A DNA stretch of 64,000 nucleotides from a bacterium. GTDB taxonomy: Bacteria > Bacillota > Bacilli > Lactobacillales > Streptococcaceae. Below are positions 39,896 to 49,971 of this stretch, in pieces (the stretch's first letter is position 1; each line of letters begins with the position of its first letter). The stretch spans positions 1 to 64,000 of the forward strand of contig CAJNBY010000002.1 in NCBI GenBank assembly GCA_905221125.1. The letters run 5' to 3'. A program made the translations under genes and the position numbers. The notes under the pieces are model-generated. The model was given only the letters and a program-made list of their open reading frames with translations, ran no database searches and was not told where the DNA came from.

Positions 39896-40740
39896 AAATT
39901 GCTTATCTAGGTCCCAAAGGATCATTTTCACATCACGTTGTGCAGACAGCTTTTCCTCATGAGGAATTGCAGGCCTTTGCCAATATTACAGATGTCATCA
40001 AGGCCTATGAGCAAGGCTTGGTGGACTATTCTGTGGTGCCAGTTGAAAATTCTATCGAGGGTAGTGTTCATGAAACCTTGGACTACCTTTTTCATCAGGC
40101 TCGTATCCAAGCGGTGGCAGAAATTGTTCAGCCCATTCATCAGCAGTTAATGGTGGTTCCAGGTCACACTAAGATTGAAAAGATTTTTTCTCATCCACAG
40201 GCCTTGGCTCAAGGAAAGAAATTCATCGATGAAGAGTATCCAGATGCTCAAATTGAGGTGACAGCCAGTACAGCCTATGCGGCTCGCTTTATTTCCGAAC
40301 ATCCTGACCAGCCTTTTGCGGCCATTGCACCTAGAAGTTCTGCCGAAGAATATGGCTTGGAACTGATTGCTGAGGATATTCAGGAAATGGAAGCCAATTT
40401 CACACGTTTCTGGGTTCTGGGAGCTGAAGGTACAGCTATTCCCTTGAAAGCACAAACTGAAAAAATGAGTTTGGCCCTGACCTTACCGGACAACCTTCCC
40501 GGTGCCCTCTACAAGGCTCTTTCGACTTTTGCTTGGCGAGGAATTGATCTGACAAAAATTGAAAGTCGTCCACTCAAGACAGCGCTAGGCGAATACTTTT
40601 TCATTATCGATGTGGACTATACTGATAAATCCTTGGTTCACTTTGCCCAAAAAGAACTAGAAGCGATTGGAATCCAGTATAAGGTTCTGGGTGCCTATCC
40701 TATTTATCCAATATCAGACCATGGAAAGGAGAGAAGATGA
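39892..40740 (+). CDS. pheA: Prephenate dehydratase with ACT domain
   Basis: A 282-residue enzyme making phenylpyruvate for phenylalanine. YLGPKGSFSHHV opens the catalytic domain, VVPVENSIEGSVHETLD and NFTRFWVLG (the TRF motif) are catalytic, and LTKIESRP marks the phenylalanine-binding ACT domain. ATG 39892 is chosen since it starts MKIAYLGPKG; the frame is open from 39838. It overlaps aroK and the psr gene by 4 bp each. Confidence 0.95.
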
Positions 40741-42032
40741 GTAAAGAAAATCCTTTAAGCCATCATGAGCAGTTGCGTTATGACTATCTACTTAAGAATA
40801 TTCACTACCTCAATGAGCGAGAGAAAAAAGAGTTTGCTTACTTGCAAGATAAATTAAGTAGGGCAAGTAGTGACGTTACCTCAGAAAGTCACGAATTGAC
40901 CGAGGATTATAGAAAGACAAGTGCTAACGCTTCAATTCCTTCTTACAATAGTCGTAGTCGTTCTGAGAGATACCAGAAGATTAATTCTCTTCCAAAGAAA
41001 AAGACTAAAAAGCGGAAGCTACGGTGGGGGCGTATTTTCGCAGGTTTACTGGCTATCTTAGCTTGTGTAGCGCTTGGTATGATTTTTATGTTCTTAAAAG
41101 GTTATACCAATGCTAATCCAGATAAAAATACGAATGCCCGGGCAGCTCAAGTAGAAGTCTTTAATGGTCAGGATACCAGAGATGGTGTTAATATTTTGAT
41201 CATGGGTACGGACGGTCGAATCGGTCAAAATAGTGCTGAGACGCGGACTGACTCTATTATGGTATTAAATGTCGGAGGTTCAGATAAGAAAATTAAGTTA
41301 GTCAGTTTCATGCGTGATAATTTGGTCTATATAGATGGTTATAGTCAAGTGATTAACGGTAGAAAACAGACGGATAACAAGTTAAATGTAGCCTACGAGT
41401 TAGGAGAACAAGAGGGGCAAAAAGGGGCAGAAATGGTTCGTCAAGTCTTGAAAGATAATTTTGACTTGGACATTAAGTATTACGCCTTGGTCGATTTTCA
41501 AGCCTTTGCAACAGCGATTGACACGCTTTTCCCTGATGGGGTGACGATTGATGCTCAATTTTCAACATTGAATGGGCGTCCACTAACAGAAGCTACAGTC
41601 GGAGATGATTTACATGCGACTGAGACTGAGTCTCCAACCCAAACCATCAAAGTCGGAAAACAACAGATGAATGGTTCGACCTTGCTCAATTATGCTCGTT
41701 TCCGTGATGATGATGAGGCGGATTACGGCCGTACCAAAAGACAGCAGCAAGTACTGACAGCTGTTCTTCAGCAAATCAAAGATCCAACCAAGCTCTTTAC
41801 AGGCTCAGAGGCACTTGGCAAGGTCTTCGGAATGACCTCAACGAATGTTCCTTATACCTTCCTGTTAACAAATGGCTTGTCTTTCCTAGACGGAGCTCAA
41901 AATGGTATTGAAAAATTGACGATTCCAGAACTTGGTGACTGGATAGATGCCTACGATGTTTATGGAGGCTTGGGCTTGCTTGTCGATCAAAATAAATATC
42001 AGAATAAATTGTCTCAGATGGGTTTGAGATAA
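40737..42032 (+). CDS. psr: LytR-CpsA-Psr family cell-wall glycopolymer ligase
   Basis: A 431-residue type II membrane protein: ~95 cytoplasmic, very charged residues, one helix at about 98-118, then an extracellular LCP domain. NILIMGTDGR, ETRTDSIMVLN and KLVSFMRDNLVYI are LCP hallmarks with the Arg/Asp residues that bind polyprenyl pyrophosphate. LCP proteins attach glycopolymers (teichoic acid, capsule) to peptidoglycan. It overlaps pheA by 4 bp and stands next to the teichoic acid cluster at 42158, which suits that job. A hairpin terminator follows. Confidence 0.92.
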   Translation: MSKENPLSHHEQLRYDYLLKNIHYLNEREKKEFAYLQDKLSRASSDVTSESHELTEDYRKTSANASIPSYNSRSRSERYQKINSLPKKKTKKRKLRWGRIFAGLLAILACVALGMIFMFLKGYTNANPDKNTNARAAQVEVFNGQDTRDGVNILIMGTDGRIGQNSAETRTDSIMVLNVGGSDKKIKLVSFMRDNLVYIDGYSQVINGRKQTDNKLNVAYELGEQEGQKGAEMVRQVLKDNFDLDIKYYALVDFQAFATAIDTLFPDGVTIDAQFSTLNGRPLTEATVGDDLHATETESPTQTIKVGKQQMNGSTLLNYARFRDDDEADYGRTKRQQQVLTAVLQQIKDPTKLFTGSEALGKVFGMTSTNVPYTFLLTNGLSFLDGAQNGIEKLTIPELGDWIDAYDVYGGLGLLVDQNKYQNKLSQMGLR

Positions 42033-42045
42033 GATAAGACAGAAG

Positions 42046-42094
42046 AATCAAAGTTTGATAGCTATTTATCTAGCAGTCAGGCTTTGATTTTTTA
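42046..42094 (+). terminator. Terminator after psr
   Basis: AATCAAAG (42046-42053) pairs with CTTTGATT (42082-42089); the loop holds an inner GCTA/TAGC helix; then TTTTTT. Confidence 0.78.
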
Positions 42095-42125
42095 CAGTCT
42101 GCAATAGATTTTCATCCCTTATTTG

Positions 42126-42134
42126 TGGTATAAT
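42126..42134 (+). promoter_or_regulatory. Extended -10 promoter of the teichoic acid cluster
   Basis: TGGTATAAT precedes licD3 with no clear -35; AGAAAG is the ribosome site before ATG 42158. Confidence 0.65.
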
Positions 42135-42157
42135 GAAACGATACGATAGAAAGAATA

Positions 42158-43003
42158 ATGAACAATATGACTGATTTAAAAGCAATTCAGGCTCGTAGTC
42201 TGGAGATGGCTGAATATTTTGTGGCCTTTTGTAAAGAACATGATTTGCTCTGTTATCTCTGTGGTGGAGGTGCTATTGGTGCCCTTCGAAACAAGGGCTT
42301 TATTCCTTGGGACGACGACCTAGACTTTTTTATGCCTCGTAAGGATTATGAAAAATTAGCAGAATTATGGCCTCGCTATGCAGATGAGCGTTATTTCTTG
42401 TCAAAGAGTCACAAGGATTTTGTCGATCGTAATCTTTTTATTACCATTCGTGACAAGGAAACCACCTGTATTAAGCCTTATCAGCAGGATTTGAATTTGC
42501 CACATGGTTTGGCCTTAGATGTATTGCCTTTGGATTATTATCCGAAAAATCCAGCTGAGCGGAAGAAACAGGTTCGCTGGGCCCTGATTTATTCGCTCTT
42601 TTGTGCCCAAACTATTCCAGAAAAGCATGGCGCTCTCATGAAATGGGGAAGTCGCATCTTACTGGGTATGACGCCAAAATCTCTCCGTTATCGCATTTGG
42701 AAAAAAGCTGAGAAAGAAATGACCAAGCATGGTCTAGCTGAGAGCGATGGTATTACAGAATTATGCTCAGGTCCTGGTTATATGAGAAACAAGTACCTAA
42801 TCGCATCTTTTGAAGACAATCTTTTCTTGCCATTTGAAGGGACAGAGATGCCTATTCCAGTAGGCTACGATGCCTATCTTAGAACTGCTTTCGGAGATTA
42901 TATGACTCCTCCGCCAGCAGATAAGCAGCTACCGCATCATGATGCTGTCATCGCTGATATGGATAAGTCTTATACAGAATACAAGGGAGAATATGGTGGC
43001 TAA
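42158..43003 (+). CDS. licD3: LicD-family phosphotransferase LicD3
   Basis: A 281-residue LicD/fukutin-like nucleotidyl phosphotransferase. The diagnostic motif is GGGAIGALRNKGF followed by IPWDDDLDFF with metal-binding Asp residues. In pneumococcus this locus carries LicD3, proposed to transfer a phosphorylated polyol (ribitol phosphate) to teichoic acid precursors, unlike LicD1/LicD2, which add phosphocholine. Assignment is by gene order (licD-GT-GT-polymerase) and is well supported by context. It overlaps the next glycosyltransferase by 11 bp. Confidence 0.87.
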   Translation: MNNMTDLKAIQARSLEMAEYFVAFCKEHDLLCYLCGGGAIGALRNKGFIPWDDDLDFFMPRKDYEKLAELWPRYADERYFLSKSHKDFVDRNLFITIRDKETTCIKPYQQDLNLPHGLALDVLPLDYYPKNPAERKKQVRWALIYSLFCAQTIPEKHGALMKWGSRILLGMTPKSLRYRIWKKAEKEMTKHGLAESDGITELCSGPGYMRNKYLIASFEDNLFLPFEGTEMPIPVGYDAYLRTAFGDYMTPPPADKQLPHHDAVIADMDKSYTEYKGEYGG

Positions 43004-44096
43004 GAAAAAAATCTTATTCTTTATGTGGTCTTTTTCTCTCGGAGGCGGAGCAGAGAAAATTCTATCTACCATTGTTTCTAATCTGGATCCAGAAAAGTAT
43101 GATATTGATATTCTTGAAATGGAGCATTTTGACAAGGGATACGAATCAGTTCCTAAACATGTACGAATTTTAAAATCCTTTCAGGATTATCGCCAAGCCA
43201 GATGGTTACGAGCTCTTTTGTGGAGAATGAGAATTTATTTTCCAAGATTGACTCGTCGCTTGCTTGTGAAAGATGACTATGATGTTGAAGTTTCCTTTAC
43301 CATTATGAATCCACCACTGTTGTTCTCTAAAAGAAGAGAAGTCAAGAAAATCTCTTGGATTCATGGAAGTATTGAAGAATTTCTTAAGGATAGCTCAAAA
43401 AGGGAATCACATAGACGCCAGTTGGATGTTGCGGATACTATTGTAGGAATTTCTAAAAAGACCAGTCATTCTATCAAGGAAGTCTATCCAGATTATGCTT
43501 CCAAATTACAGACGGTCTACAATGGTTATGATTTTAAGACTATTCTAGAAAAATCTCAAGAGAAGATCGATATCGAGATTGAGCCTCAAAGTATCTGTAC
43601 CATTGGACGGATTGAGGAAAATAAGGGTTCTGACCGTGTGGTGGAAGTGATACGACTATTACACCAAGAGGGAAAACATTATCACCTTTACTTTATAGGT
43701 GCTGGTGACATGGAAGAGGAACTGAAAAAACGAGTCAAAGAGTATGGGCTTGAGGACTATGTTCATTTCCTTGGTTATCAAAAAAATCCTTATCAGTATT
43801 TATCTCAGACGAAAGTTCTCTTGTCTATGTCTAAACAAGAAGGTTTTCCTGGAGTATATGTGGAAGCTTTGAGTCTGGGACTTCCTTTTGTCTCAACTGA
43901 CGTCGGAGGGGCTGAGGAATTATCCCAAGAAGGTCGATTTGGACAAATTATTGAGAGCAATCAAGAGGCAGTTCAGGCAATTACAAACTACATGACATCT
44001 GCCTCAAACTTTGATGTCAATGAGGCTAGCCAATTCATTCAGCAATTTACAATTGCTAAACAAATCGAACAAGTAGAAAAACTATTAGAGGAGTAG
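42993..44096 (+). CDS. Teichoic acid glycosyltransferase, GT4 family (GT-B)
   Basis: A 367-residue GT-B enzyme. SFSLGGGAEKILS near the N-terminus is an acceptor-site motif, SICTIGRIEENKGSDR opens the donor domain, and MSKQEGFPGVYVEALSLGLPFV is the E-x7-E nucleotide-sugar signature. ATG 42993 follows AAGGGAGAAT; the frame is open from 42939. It overlaps licD3. In pneumococcus the two transferases here are thought to add the GalNAc residues of the teichoic acid repeat; which sugar each adds is inference. Confidence 0.87.
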   Translation: MVAKKKILFFMWSFSLGGGAEKILSTIVSNLDPEKYDIDILEMEHFDKGYESVPKHVRILKSFQDYRQARWLRALLWRMRIYFPRLTRRLLVKDDYDVEVSFTIMNPPLLFSKRREVKKISWIHGSIEEFLKDSSKRESHRRQLDVADTIVGISKKTSHSIKEVYPDYASKLQTVYNGYDFKTILEKSQEKIDIEIEPQSICTIGRIEENKGSDRVVEVIRLLHQEGKHYHLYFIGAGDMEEELKKRVKEYGLEDYVHFLGYQKNPYQYLSQTKVLLSMSKQEGFPGVYVEALSLGLPFVSTDVGGAEELSQEGRFGQIIESNQEAVQAITNYMTSASNFDVNEASQFIQQFTIAKQIEQVEKLLEE

Positions 44097-44097
44097 C

Positions 44098-45084
44098 ATG
44101 GAAACTGCATTAATTAGTGTGATTGTGCCAGTCTATAATGTGGCACAATACCTAGAAAAATCGATAGCTTCCATTCAGAAGCAGACCTATCAAAATTTGG
44201 AAATCATTCTTGTCGATGATGGAGCAACGGATGAAAGTGGTCGCTTGTGTGATTCAATCGCTGAACGAGATGATAGAGTTTCAGTGCTTCATAAAAAGAA
44301 CGAAGGCTTGTCACAAGCGCGAAACGATGGAATGAAGCAGGCTCATGGGGATTATCTGATTTTTATTGACTCAGATGATTATATCCATCCAGAAATGATT
44401 CAGAGATTATATGAGCAATTAATTCAAGAAGATGCGGATGTTTCGAGCTGTGGTGTCATGAATGTCTATGCTAATGATGAAAGCCCACAGTCAGCCAATC
44501 AGGATGATTATTTTGTCTGCGATTCTCAAACATTTCTAAGAGAATACCTCATAGGTGAAAAAATACCTGGGACTATTTGCAATAAGCTAATCAAGAGAGA
44601 AATCGCAACTACCCTATCTTTTCCTAAGGGATTGATTTACGAAGATGCCTATTATCATTTTGATTTAATCAATGTGGCCAAGAAATATGTGGTTAATACC
44701 AAACCCTATTATTATTATTTCCATAGAGGGGATAGCATTACGACCAAACCGTATGCAGAGAAGGATTTAGCCTATATTGATATCTACCAAAAGTTTTACA
44801 ATGAAGTTGTGAAAAACTATCCTGACTTGAAAGAGGTTGCTTTTTTCAGATTGGCCTATGCTCACTTCTTTATTCTGGATAAGATGTTGCTAGATGATCA
44901 GTATAAACAGTTTGAAGCCTATTCTCAGATTCATCGATTTTTAAAAGGCCATGCCTTTGCTATTGCTAGAAATCCAATTTTCCGTAAGGGAAGAAGAATT
45001 AGCGCTTTGGCTCTATTCATAAACATTTCCTTATACCGATTCTTATTACTGAAAAATATTGAAAAATCAAAAAAATTACATTAG
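44098..45084 (+). CDS. Teichoic acid glycosyltransferase, GT2 family (GT-A)
   Basis: A 328-residue GT-A enzyme. SVIVPVYNVAQYLEKSI, LVDDGATDESG and the DxD region FIDSDDYIHPEM are characteristic of family 2 transferases. The C-terminal ~120 residues are family-specific and basic. It starts 1 bp after the GT4 gene and precedes the polymerase. By position it corresponds to the pneumococcal TA cluster transferase; donor sugar is not provable here. Confidence 0.88.
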   Translation: METALISVIVPVYNVAQYLEKSIASIQKQTYQNLEIILVDDGATDESGRLCDSIAERDDRVSVLHKKNEGLSQARNDGMKQAHGDYLIFIDSDDYIHPEMIQRLYEQLIQEDADVSSCGVMNVYANDESPQSANQDDYFVCDSQTFLREYLIGEKIPGTICNKLIKREIATTLSFPKGLIYEDAYYHFDLINVAKKYVVNTKPYYYYFHRGDSITTKPYAEKDLAYIDIYQKFYNEVVKNYPDLKEVAFFRLAYAHFFILDKMLLDDQYKQFEAYSQIHRFLKGHAFAIARNPIFRKGRRISALALFINISLYRFLLLKNIEKSKKLH

Positions 45085-45099
45085 AACGGGGGTGAGCAA

Positions 45100-46569
45100 G
45101 TGATTGATGGGAAACGATTATTATTTAGTTTGACCATAGTCAGCTATGCCTTGACGCTAGTAAGTGGAATTGTCTATCTGTTTAATAATAATAATGTTAG
45201 CTTGCTTTCTACTTTATTGTTCTTACTGGTTAGTAGCTTAATTGCCTGCTGGAATGACATCAAGTATTACTTAATCCATTTTATTTTCTATTTAACTATT
45301 TTCGTCTTCCTAGTATCAAGACCGACCATTGATTATTTTAGGGATGGCGCTCTGGATACCTATCATCCGATAGCCTATCGCTTTGCCTTTATAGTCGTCA
45401 TGGTTTCGATTCTGGGCTTGACCACAGGAGGCGTACTGGCTCGTTACTTCATAGCTAGGAAGAAAATAAAAGTACCAAAGATAGGAAATTCTCTAAAAGA
45501 GATTTATATCAAGCGGTTACGCTTTGTATCACTAGGAGTTTTTCTTCTAACCTATCCATTCTATTTTATTCGCTTATTTGAACGGCTCTTGTATCGCTTG
45601 CAGACTTCCTACTATGCCTACTATGCAAATTTTGAAAGTAAACTGCCTTATTTTACCTATATCTTATCAACCTTTACGGTCTATGCAATGTGTATGTATC
45701 TGGCAACTAAACCTAAAAAATTACAGGCAACAGCAGTGCTTGTCTCCTTTATTGCAGCCAATACCATTCATTTGGCAATCGGGACACGAAATCCCTTTAT
45801 TTTAAGTATTTTATTTGCTTTTGTTTATTACTTTATGCGAGAGCAAACTGAAAAAGGAAAATGGATTGGGTTTAAAGAAAAGTTAGCGATTTTTGTGGGT
45901 TCTCCTATTCTCATGTTAGCGATGGGAGTGCTCAATTATGTACGGGATAATGTTCAGGTTTCCCATACAGGTTTCTGGGATATCTTACTTGACTTTATCT
46001 ATAAACAAGGGACTAGTTTTGGTGTTCTGGCTCGAGGTTTTCTATTTAACAGTAGCCTCCCTTACCGAGATTTCCGTAATTTTACTTTTGGTCCTGTTCT
46101 TGATTATTTTGCAAGGGGAAGTTTGGGGGCCATTTTCGGAGGAAAAGCCTTTGAACACACAACCAATAGTGTGGAGCTAGCTATTGATAGTAATAGTTAT
46201 GCCCACAACCTGTCCTATCTTGTATTAAACAAGGAATACTTGAAAGGACATGGTATCGGAAGTAGCTATATCATGGAGTTGTATACAGACTATGGTATGA
46301 TAGGAGTCTTTCTACTTAGTCTCTTACTTGGCATGCTATTTATAGCCATGTTGCAAGTAGCCTATCGCTCAAGAACAATCTTATTTGCCTTGTCCTTACT
46401 CATCTTGAATAATCTATTCTTTATGCCAAGAAGTAGCTTTTCAGAAAGTTTCTTCAATCTATTTACAATGCAATTCTGGGGAATTGTTCTTGTGATTATA
46501 TTCGTGGCAAAAATGCTTACAAAAGAGAACCAGTATCTACTAAACAAAGGAGAAAAAAATCATGTTTGA
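45100..46569 (+). CDS. tarP: Teichoic acid repeat-unit polymerase TarP
   Basis: A 489-residue Wzy-like membrane protein with about 11-12 predicted helices and one large outside loop near residues 290-400. Like other Wzy polymerases, it has little sequence signature. The start is GTG 45100 after CGGGGGTGAG. In pneumococcus the gene at this place (TarP) polymerises teichoic acid precursors before attachment by TacL or LCP proteins. It overlaps the next gene by 8 bp, in keeping with a two-protein TarP-TarQ unit. Gene name rests on synteny. Confidence 0.85.
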   Translation: MIDGKRLLFSLTIVSYALTLVSGIVYLFNNNNVSLLSTLLFLLVSSLIACWNDIKYYLIHFIFYLTIFVFLVSRPTIDYFRDGALDTYHPIAYRFAFIVVMVSILGLTTGGVLARYFIARKKIKVPKIGNSLKEIYIKRLRFVSLGVFLLTYPFYFIRLFERLLYRLQTSYYAYYANFESKLPYFTYILSTFTVYAMCMYLATKPKKLQATAVLVSFIAANTIHLAIGTRNPFILSILFAFVYYFMREQTEKGKWIGFKEKLAIFVGSPILMLAMGVLNYVRDNVQVSHTGFWDILLDFIYKQGTSFGVLARGFLFNSSLPYRDFRNFTFGPVLDYFARGSLGAIFGGKAFEHTTNSVELAIDSNSYAHNLSYLVLNKEYLKGHGIGSSYIMELYTDYGMIGVFLLSLLLGMLFIAMLQVAYRSRTILFALSLLILNNLFFMPRSSFSESFFNLFTMQFWGIVLVIIFVAKMLTKENQYLLNKGEKNHV

Positions 46570-47596
46570 ACATTATTCAGTAGCTGATTTGTTTGCAAAT
46601 CTTTATAAAAAACGAAAAGCAAATATTTTAGCTCTCATCGCTTTATTTGCTCTCATTGCTGTACCATTTACAATTAAAGCAGTTAAGAATAAAAATACTG
46701 TCAAAGACACAACAAGTTATTCAACTTATCTTAGCTATAAAATTACTCCTCCAGAAGATTCAGCCAAAACGATTTTGAATCATCAAATTGGTGGTTATAG
46801 TGATTTCTATGGTAAATTGATTGATGGGAATTTGAATGGAGCTTATCTTTTCAATGATGTAGAACCGAGTGAACTGAAAAAAATGGCCAGTGAATTGGAT
46901 ACGACAGAAACAACCTTGAAAAATTCTACGAATGATTATTGGTGGAAAAAACTGACCGTCTACTATATGATTGACGATGCAGGGGTCGGTGTGAAAATTT
47001 TGACACCAAGTAAGGATGTCAATGACTTGTTAGAGCGAAAATTTGATGGATTGATTGAGAAATTTAAACATACTTATGCAAATGTGAAAATTGAAAAATT
47101 GGAAACCATCAACTCTAAAGAATTGAATGCAAACGGTGAGACAGCGCTTGGATTAAATGTGAAAAACTTGATTCTCCGTTTAGCTGTTATTGGAGTAGTC
47201 TGTGTGATTTTGGTTGTGATGGGAAATGTATTGGTTTATCTCTTTAATCCAACAATCAATAGAGCAGGTGATTTTTCTCAATATCAAATTGATTTTGTAA
47301 CAGAGATCACAACAATTGCCAACCTAGCAGATGTCTTGTCATACAAAAATGCTGGACAAGAATTAACAATCGTTAGCTCAAATAAAGCTATCCTAGATAA
47401 ATTGAAACAGAGTCAAGAGGCTTTAAAAGGAATGCATTTTGTAGATTTACAGGATGTACCATCTCTTTTGGAAAGAGATACAGTTCTTCTTGTTGAAGAG
47501 TATGGAGTGACTCGTTATAAGAAATTTGAACAAAGTCTTCAAATTCTTAGAAACTTAAATCGTTCTATCCTCGGTGTAGCAACCTTTAAACTATAA
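46562..47596 (+). CDS. tarQ: TarQ-like, Wzz-type membrane protein
   Basis: A 344-residue membrane protein with two helices (about 20-38 and 201-223) enclosing an outside domain of about 160 residues, plus a ~120-residue cytoplasmic C-terminal part. This is the topology of Wzz-like chain-length regulators, though the outside domain is not recognisably Wzz by motif. It corresponds by position to pneumococcal TarQ, reported to act with TarP in teichoic acid polymerisation (recalled). AAAGGAGAAAAAA precedes ATG 46562. Confident as a gene; function by synteny. Confidence 0.8.
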   Translation: MFEHYSVADLFANLYKKRKANILALIALFALIAVPFTIKAVKNKNTVKDTTSYSTYLSYKITPPEDSAKTILNHQIGGYSDFYGKLIDGNLNGAYLFNDVEPSELKKMASELDTTETTLKNSTNDYWWKKLTVYYMIDDAGVGVKILTPSKDVNDLLERKFDGLIEKFKHTYANVKIEKLETINSKELNANGETALGLNVKNLILRLAVIGVVCVILVVMGNVLVYLFNPTINRAGDFSQYQIDFVTEITTIANLADVLSYKNAGQELTIVSSNKAILDKLKQSQEALKGMHFVDLQDVPSLLERDTVLLVEEYGVTRYKKFEQSLQILRNLNRSILGVATFKL

Positions 47597-47612
47597 GCGT
47601 TCTGATGTATTG

Positions 47613-47653
47613 GGTCTTCAAAGTTGGCTAAGAGCTGATTTTGAAGGCTTTTT
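47613..47653 (+). terminator. Terminator of the teichoic acid cluster
   Basis: CTTCAAA pairs with TTTGAAG, extended by G-T/G-C pairs; then CTTTTTC. A second small hairpin CCACAG/CTGTGG (about 47687-47706) lacks a T run. Confidence 0.72.
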
Positions 47654-47735
47654 CTATTTGTTAGCAGAAATTTTCTTTTGGAGTCTCCCACAGAAAGACC
47701 CTGTGGAAAATCTAGCCTGATAGAGGAGCCTTCTT

Positions 47736-47764
47736 TTGATAAAATCGTAAAAATCTAGTATAAT
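47736..47764 (+). promoter_or_regulatory. mecA promoter
   Basis: TTGATA (47736-47741), 17-bp spacer, TATAAT (47759-47764); GAGG before the start at 47796. Confidence 0.82.
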
Positions 47765-47795
47765 AGATAGAACTGAAAGTATGAGGTTACTAGCA

Positions 47796-48533
47796 ATGAA
47801 AATGAAACAAATTAGTGATACAACTTTGAAAATCACGATGTCTTTAGAGGATTTGATGGATCGTGGCATGGAGATTGCTGACTTTCTCGTTCCTCAAGAA
47901 AAAACAGAAGAGTTCTTTTATGCTATCTTGGATGAGTTAGAGATGCCTGATAGCTTTTTGGATACAGGTATGTTGAGCTTCCGTGTGACTCCAAAACCTG
48001 ATAAGGTTGATGTTTTTGTAACCAAATCAAAGATTGACCAAAATCTAGATTTTGAAGACTTATCGGATTTGCCAGATATGGAAGAATTGGCTCAAATGTC
48101 GCCAGATGAATTTATCAAAACCTTGGAAAAAAGCATTGCGGACAAAACCAAGGATGATATCGAAGCGATTCAATCTCTAGAGCAAGTCGAAGCCAAGGAA
48201 GAAGAGCAGGAACAGGCTGAACAAGAAGCTGAGAGCAAGAAAGAACCTTACATCTACTACATCCTTTCTTTTGCTAAGTTGGCTGACTTGGTGGCTTTTG
48301 CCCAGACAGTGACTTTTGAGATGGAAACTTCTGAACTCTACAAAATGAACGAGCGCTATTATTTGACCATTTTAGTAGATATAGAAAATCATCCAAGTCC
48401 ATATCCAGCTTGGCTGTTGGCCCGTATGCGCGAGTTTGCGGACGATAGTGATATCAGTCGCTCAGTTTTGCAAGAGTATGGCCAAGTCTTGATGAATCAC
48501 GATGCAGTACTTAATTTGCAAAAGATTGGGTAA
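47796..48533 (+). CDS. mecA: Adaptor protein MecA
   Basis: A 245-residue ClpCP adaptor. The N-terminal substrate-binding domain begins MKMKQISDTTLKITMS; a Glu/Gln-rich flexible linker at about 130-150 (EEEQEQAEQEAE) leads to the C-terminal Clp-binding domain (YIYYILSFAKLADLVAFA). In streptococci MecA delivers competence sigma factor ComX for degradation. ATG 47796 matches the known N-terminus; an in-frame ATG 47781 lies farther from a ribosome site. Monocistronic, with its own promoter and terminator. Confidence 0.94.
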   Translation: MKMKQISDTTLKITMSLEDLMDRGMEIADFLVPQEKTEEFFYAILDELEMPDSFLDTGMLSFRVTPKPDKVDVFVTKSKIDQNLDFEDLSDLPDMEELAQMSPDEFIKTLEKSIADKTKDDIEAIQSLEQVEAKEEEQEQAEQEAESKKEPYIYYILSFAKLADLVAFAQTVTFEMETSELYKMNERYYLTILVDIENHPSPYPAWLLARMREFADDSDISRSVLQEYGQVLMNHDAVLNLQKIG

Positions 48534-48570
48534 TCATTTCTGGAAAGCTTTTTCTATATTTTAAGGAGAG

Positions 48571-48592
48571 CGAATCGTCTGATTCGTTTTTT
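48571..48592 (+). terminator. mecA terminator
   Basis: CGAATC (48571-48576) pairs with GATTCG (48581-48586), 4-nt loop, then TTTTTT. Confidence 0.78.
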
Positions 48593-48643
48593 CTTTTTAT
48601 ACTGAAATAGTGATTTACTATAATAGGAATTTTCACAAAATTC

Positions 48644-48652
48644 TGTTATAAT
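48644..48652 (+). promoter_or_regulatory. hom-thrB promoter
   Basis: TGTTATAAT is a perfect extended -10 (48644-48652); -35 is poor. GAGGAG precedes ATG 48684. Confidence 0.7.
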
Positions 48653-48683
48653 GGCTATATTAGAAAATTTCGAGGAGACAAAC

Positions 48684-49970
48684 ATGACAGTTAAAATTGC
48701 TTTACTAGGATTTGGTACCGTTGCAAGTGGTGTGCCTTTCCTCCTAAAGGAAAATGGAGAAAAAATCAATCAATCAGCACATTCAGAGATTGAAGTTGCC
48801 AAGGTATTGGTCAAAGATGAAGATGAAAAGAATCGCTTGCTTGCAGCAGGGAATGATTTTAACTTTGTAACCAATGTGGATGATATTTTGTCAGACCAAG
48901 ACATTACAATCGTAGTGGAATTGATGGGACGTATCGAACCAGCTAAAACATTTATTACTCGTGCCTTGGAAGCTGGAAAACACGTTGTTACTGCAAACAA
49001 GGATCTTTTGGCTGTCCATGGTGCAGAATTGTTAGAAATTGCTAAAGCTAACAAGGTAGCACTTTACTACGAAGCAGCAGTAGCTGGTGGGATTCCAATT
49101 CTTCGTACTCTAGCAAATTCCTTGGCTTCTGATAAAATCACGCGCGTGCTTGGAGTAGTCAACGGAACTTCTAACTTCATGATGACCAAGATGGTGGAAG
49201 AAGGCTGGTCTTACGATAATGCTCTTGCAGAAGCACAAAGACTTGGTTTTGCTGAAAGCGATCCTACAAATGACGTAGATGGGATTGATGCAGCCTACAA
49301 GATGGTCATTTTGAGCCAATTTGCTTTTGGTATGAAGGTTGCCTTTGATGATGTAGCCCACAAGGGAATCCGCAATATCACACCAGAAGACGTAGCTGTA
49401 GCCCAAGACTTGGGTTATGTAGTGAAATTGGTTGGTTCAATCGAAGAAACTCCTTCAGGAATTGCTGCAGAAGTGACTCCAACCTTCCTACCTAAAGCGC
49501 ACCCACTTGCCAGTGTGAATGGCGTAATGAACGCTGTCTTTGTAGAATCTATCGGTATTGGTGAGTCTATGTACTACGGACCAGGTGCGGGTCAAAAACC
49601 AACTGCAACAAGTGTTGTAGCAGATATTGTCCGTATTGTTCGTCGCCTGAATGATGGAACCATCGGTAAAGACTTCAACGAATACAGCCGTGACTTGGTC
49701 TTAGCTAATCCAGAAGATGTCAAAGCTAATTACTACTTCTCAATCTTGGCACCAGACTCAAAAGGTCAGGTCTTGAAATTGGCTGAAATCTTTAACTCTC
49801 AAGATATTTCCTTCAAGCAAATCCTCCAAGATGGAAAAGATGGTGACAAGGCGCGTGTTGTTATCATCACACACAAGATTAATAAAGCCCAGCTTGAAAA
49901 TGTCTCAGCTGAATTGAAGAAGGTTTCAGAATTCGACCTCTTGAATACCTTCAAGGTGCTAGGAGAATAA
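48684..49970 (+). CDS. hom: Homoserine dehydrogenase
   Basis: A 428-residue NAD(P) enzyme turning aspartate semialdehyde into homoserine. The dinucleotide motif is [26 protein letters not shown] and [10 protein letters not shown] are catalytic-domain signatures; the last ~75 residues are an ACT domain, so threonine feedback is likely. ATG 48684 (MTVKIALLG) follows GAGGAGACAAAC; the frame's earlier ATG 48651 sits in the -10. It precedes thrB by 1 bp, forming the threonine branch. Confidence 0.96.
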   Translation: MTVKIALLGFGTVASGVPFLLKENGEKINQSAHSEIEVAKVLVKDEDEKNRLLAAGNDFNFVTNVDDILSDQDITIVVELMGRIEPAKTFITRALEAGKHVVTANKDLLAVHGAELLEIAKANKVALYYEAAVAGGIPILRTLANSLASDKITRVLGVVNGTSNFMMTKMVEEGWSYDNALAEAQRLGFAESDPTNDVDGIDAAYKMVILSQFAFGMKVAFDDVAHKGIRNITPEDVAVAQDLGYVVKLVGSIEETPSGIAAEVTPTFLPKAHPLASVNGVMNAVFVESIGIGESMYYGPGAGQKPTATSVVADIVRIVRRLNDGTIGKDFNEYSRDLVLANPEDVKANYYFSILAPDSKGQVLKLAEIFNSQDISFKQILQDGKDGDKARVVIITHKINKAQLENVSAELKKVSEFDLLNTFKVLGE

Positions 49971-49971
49971 G

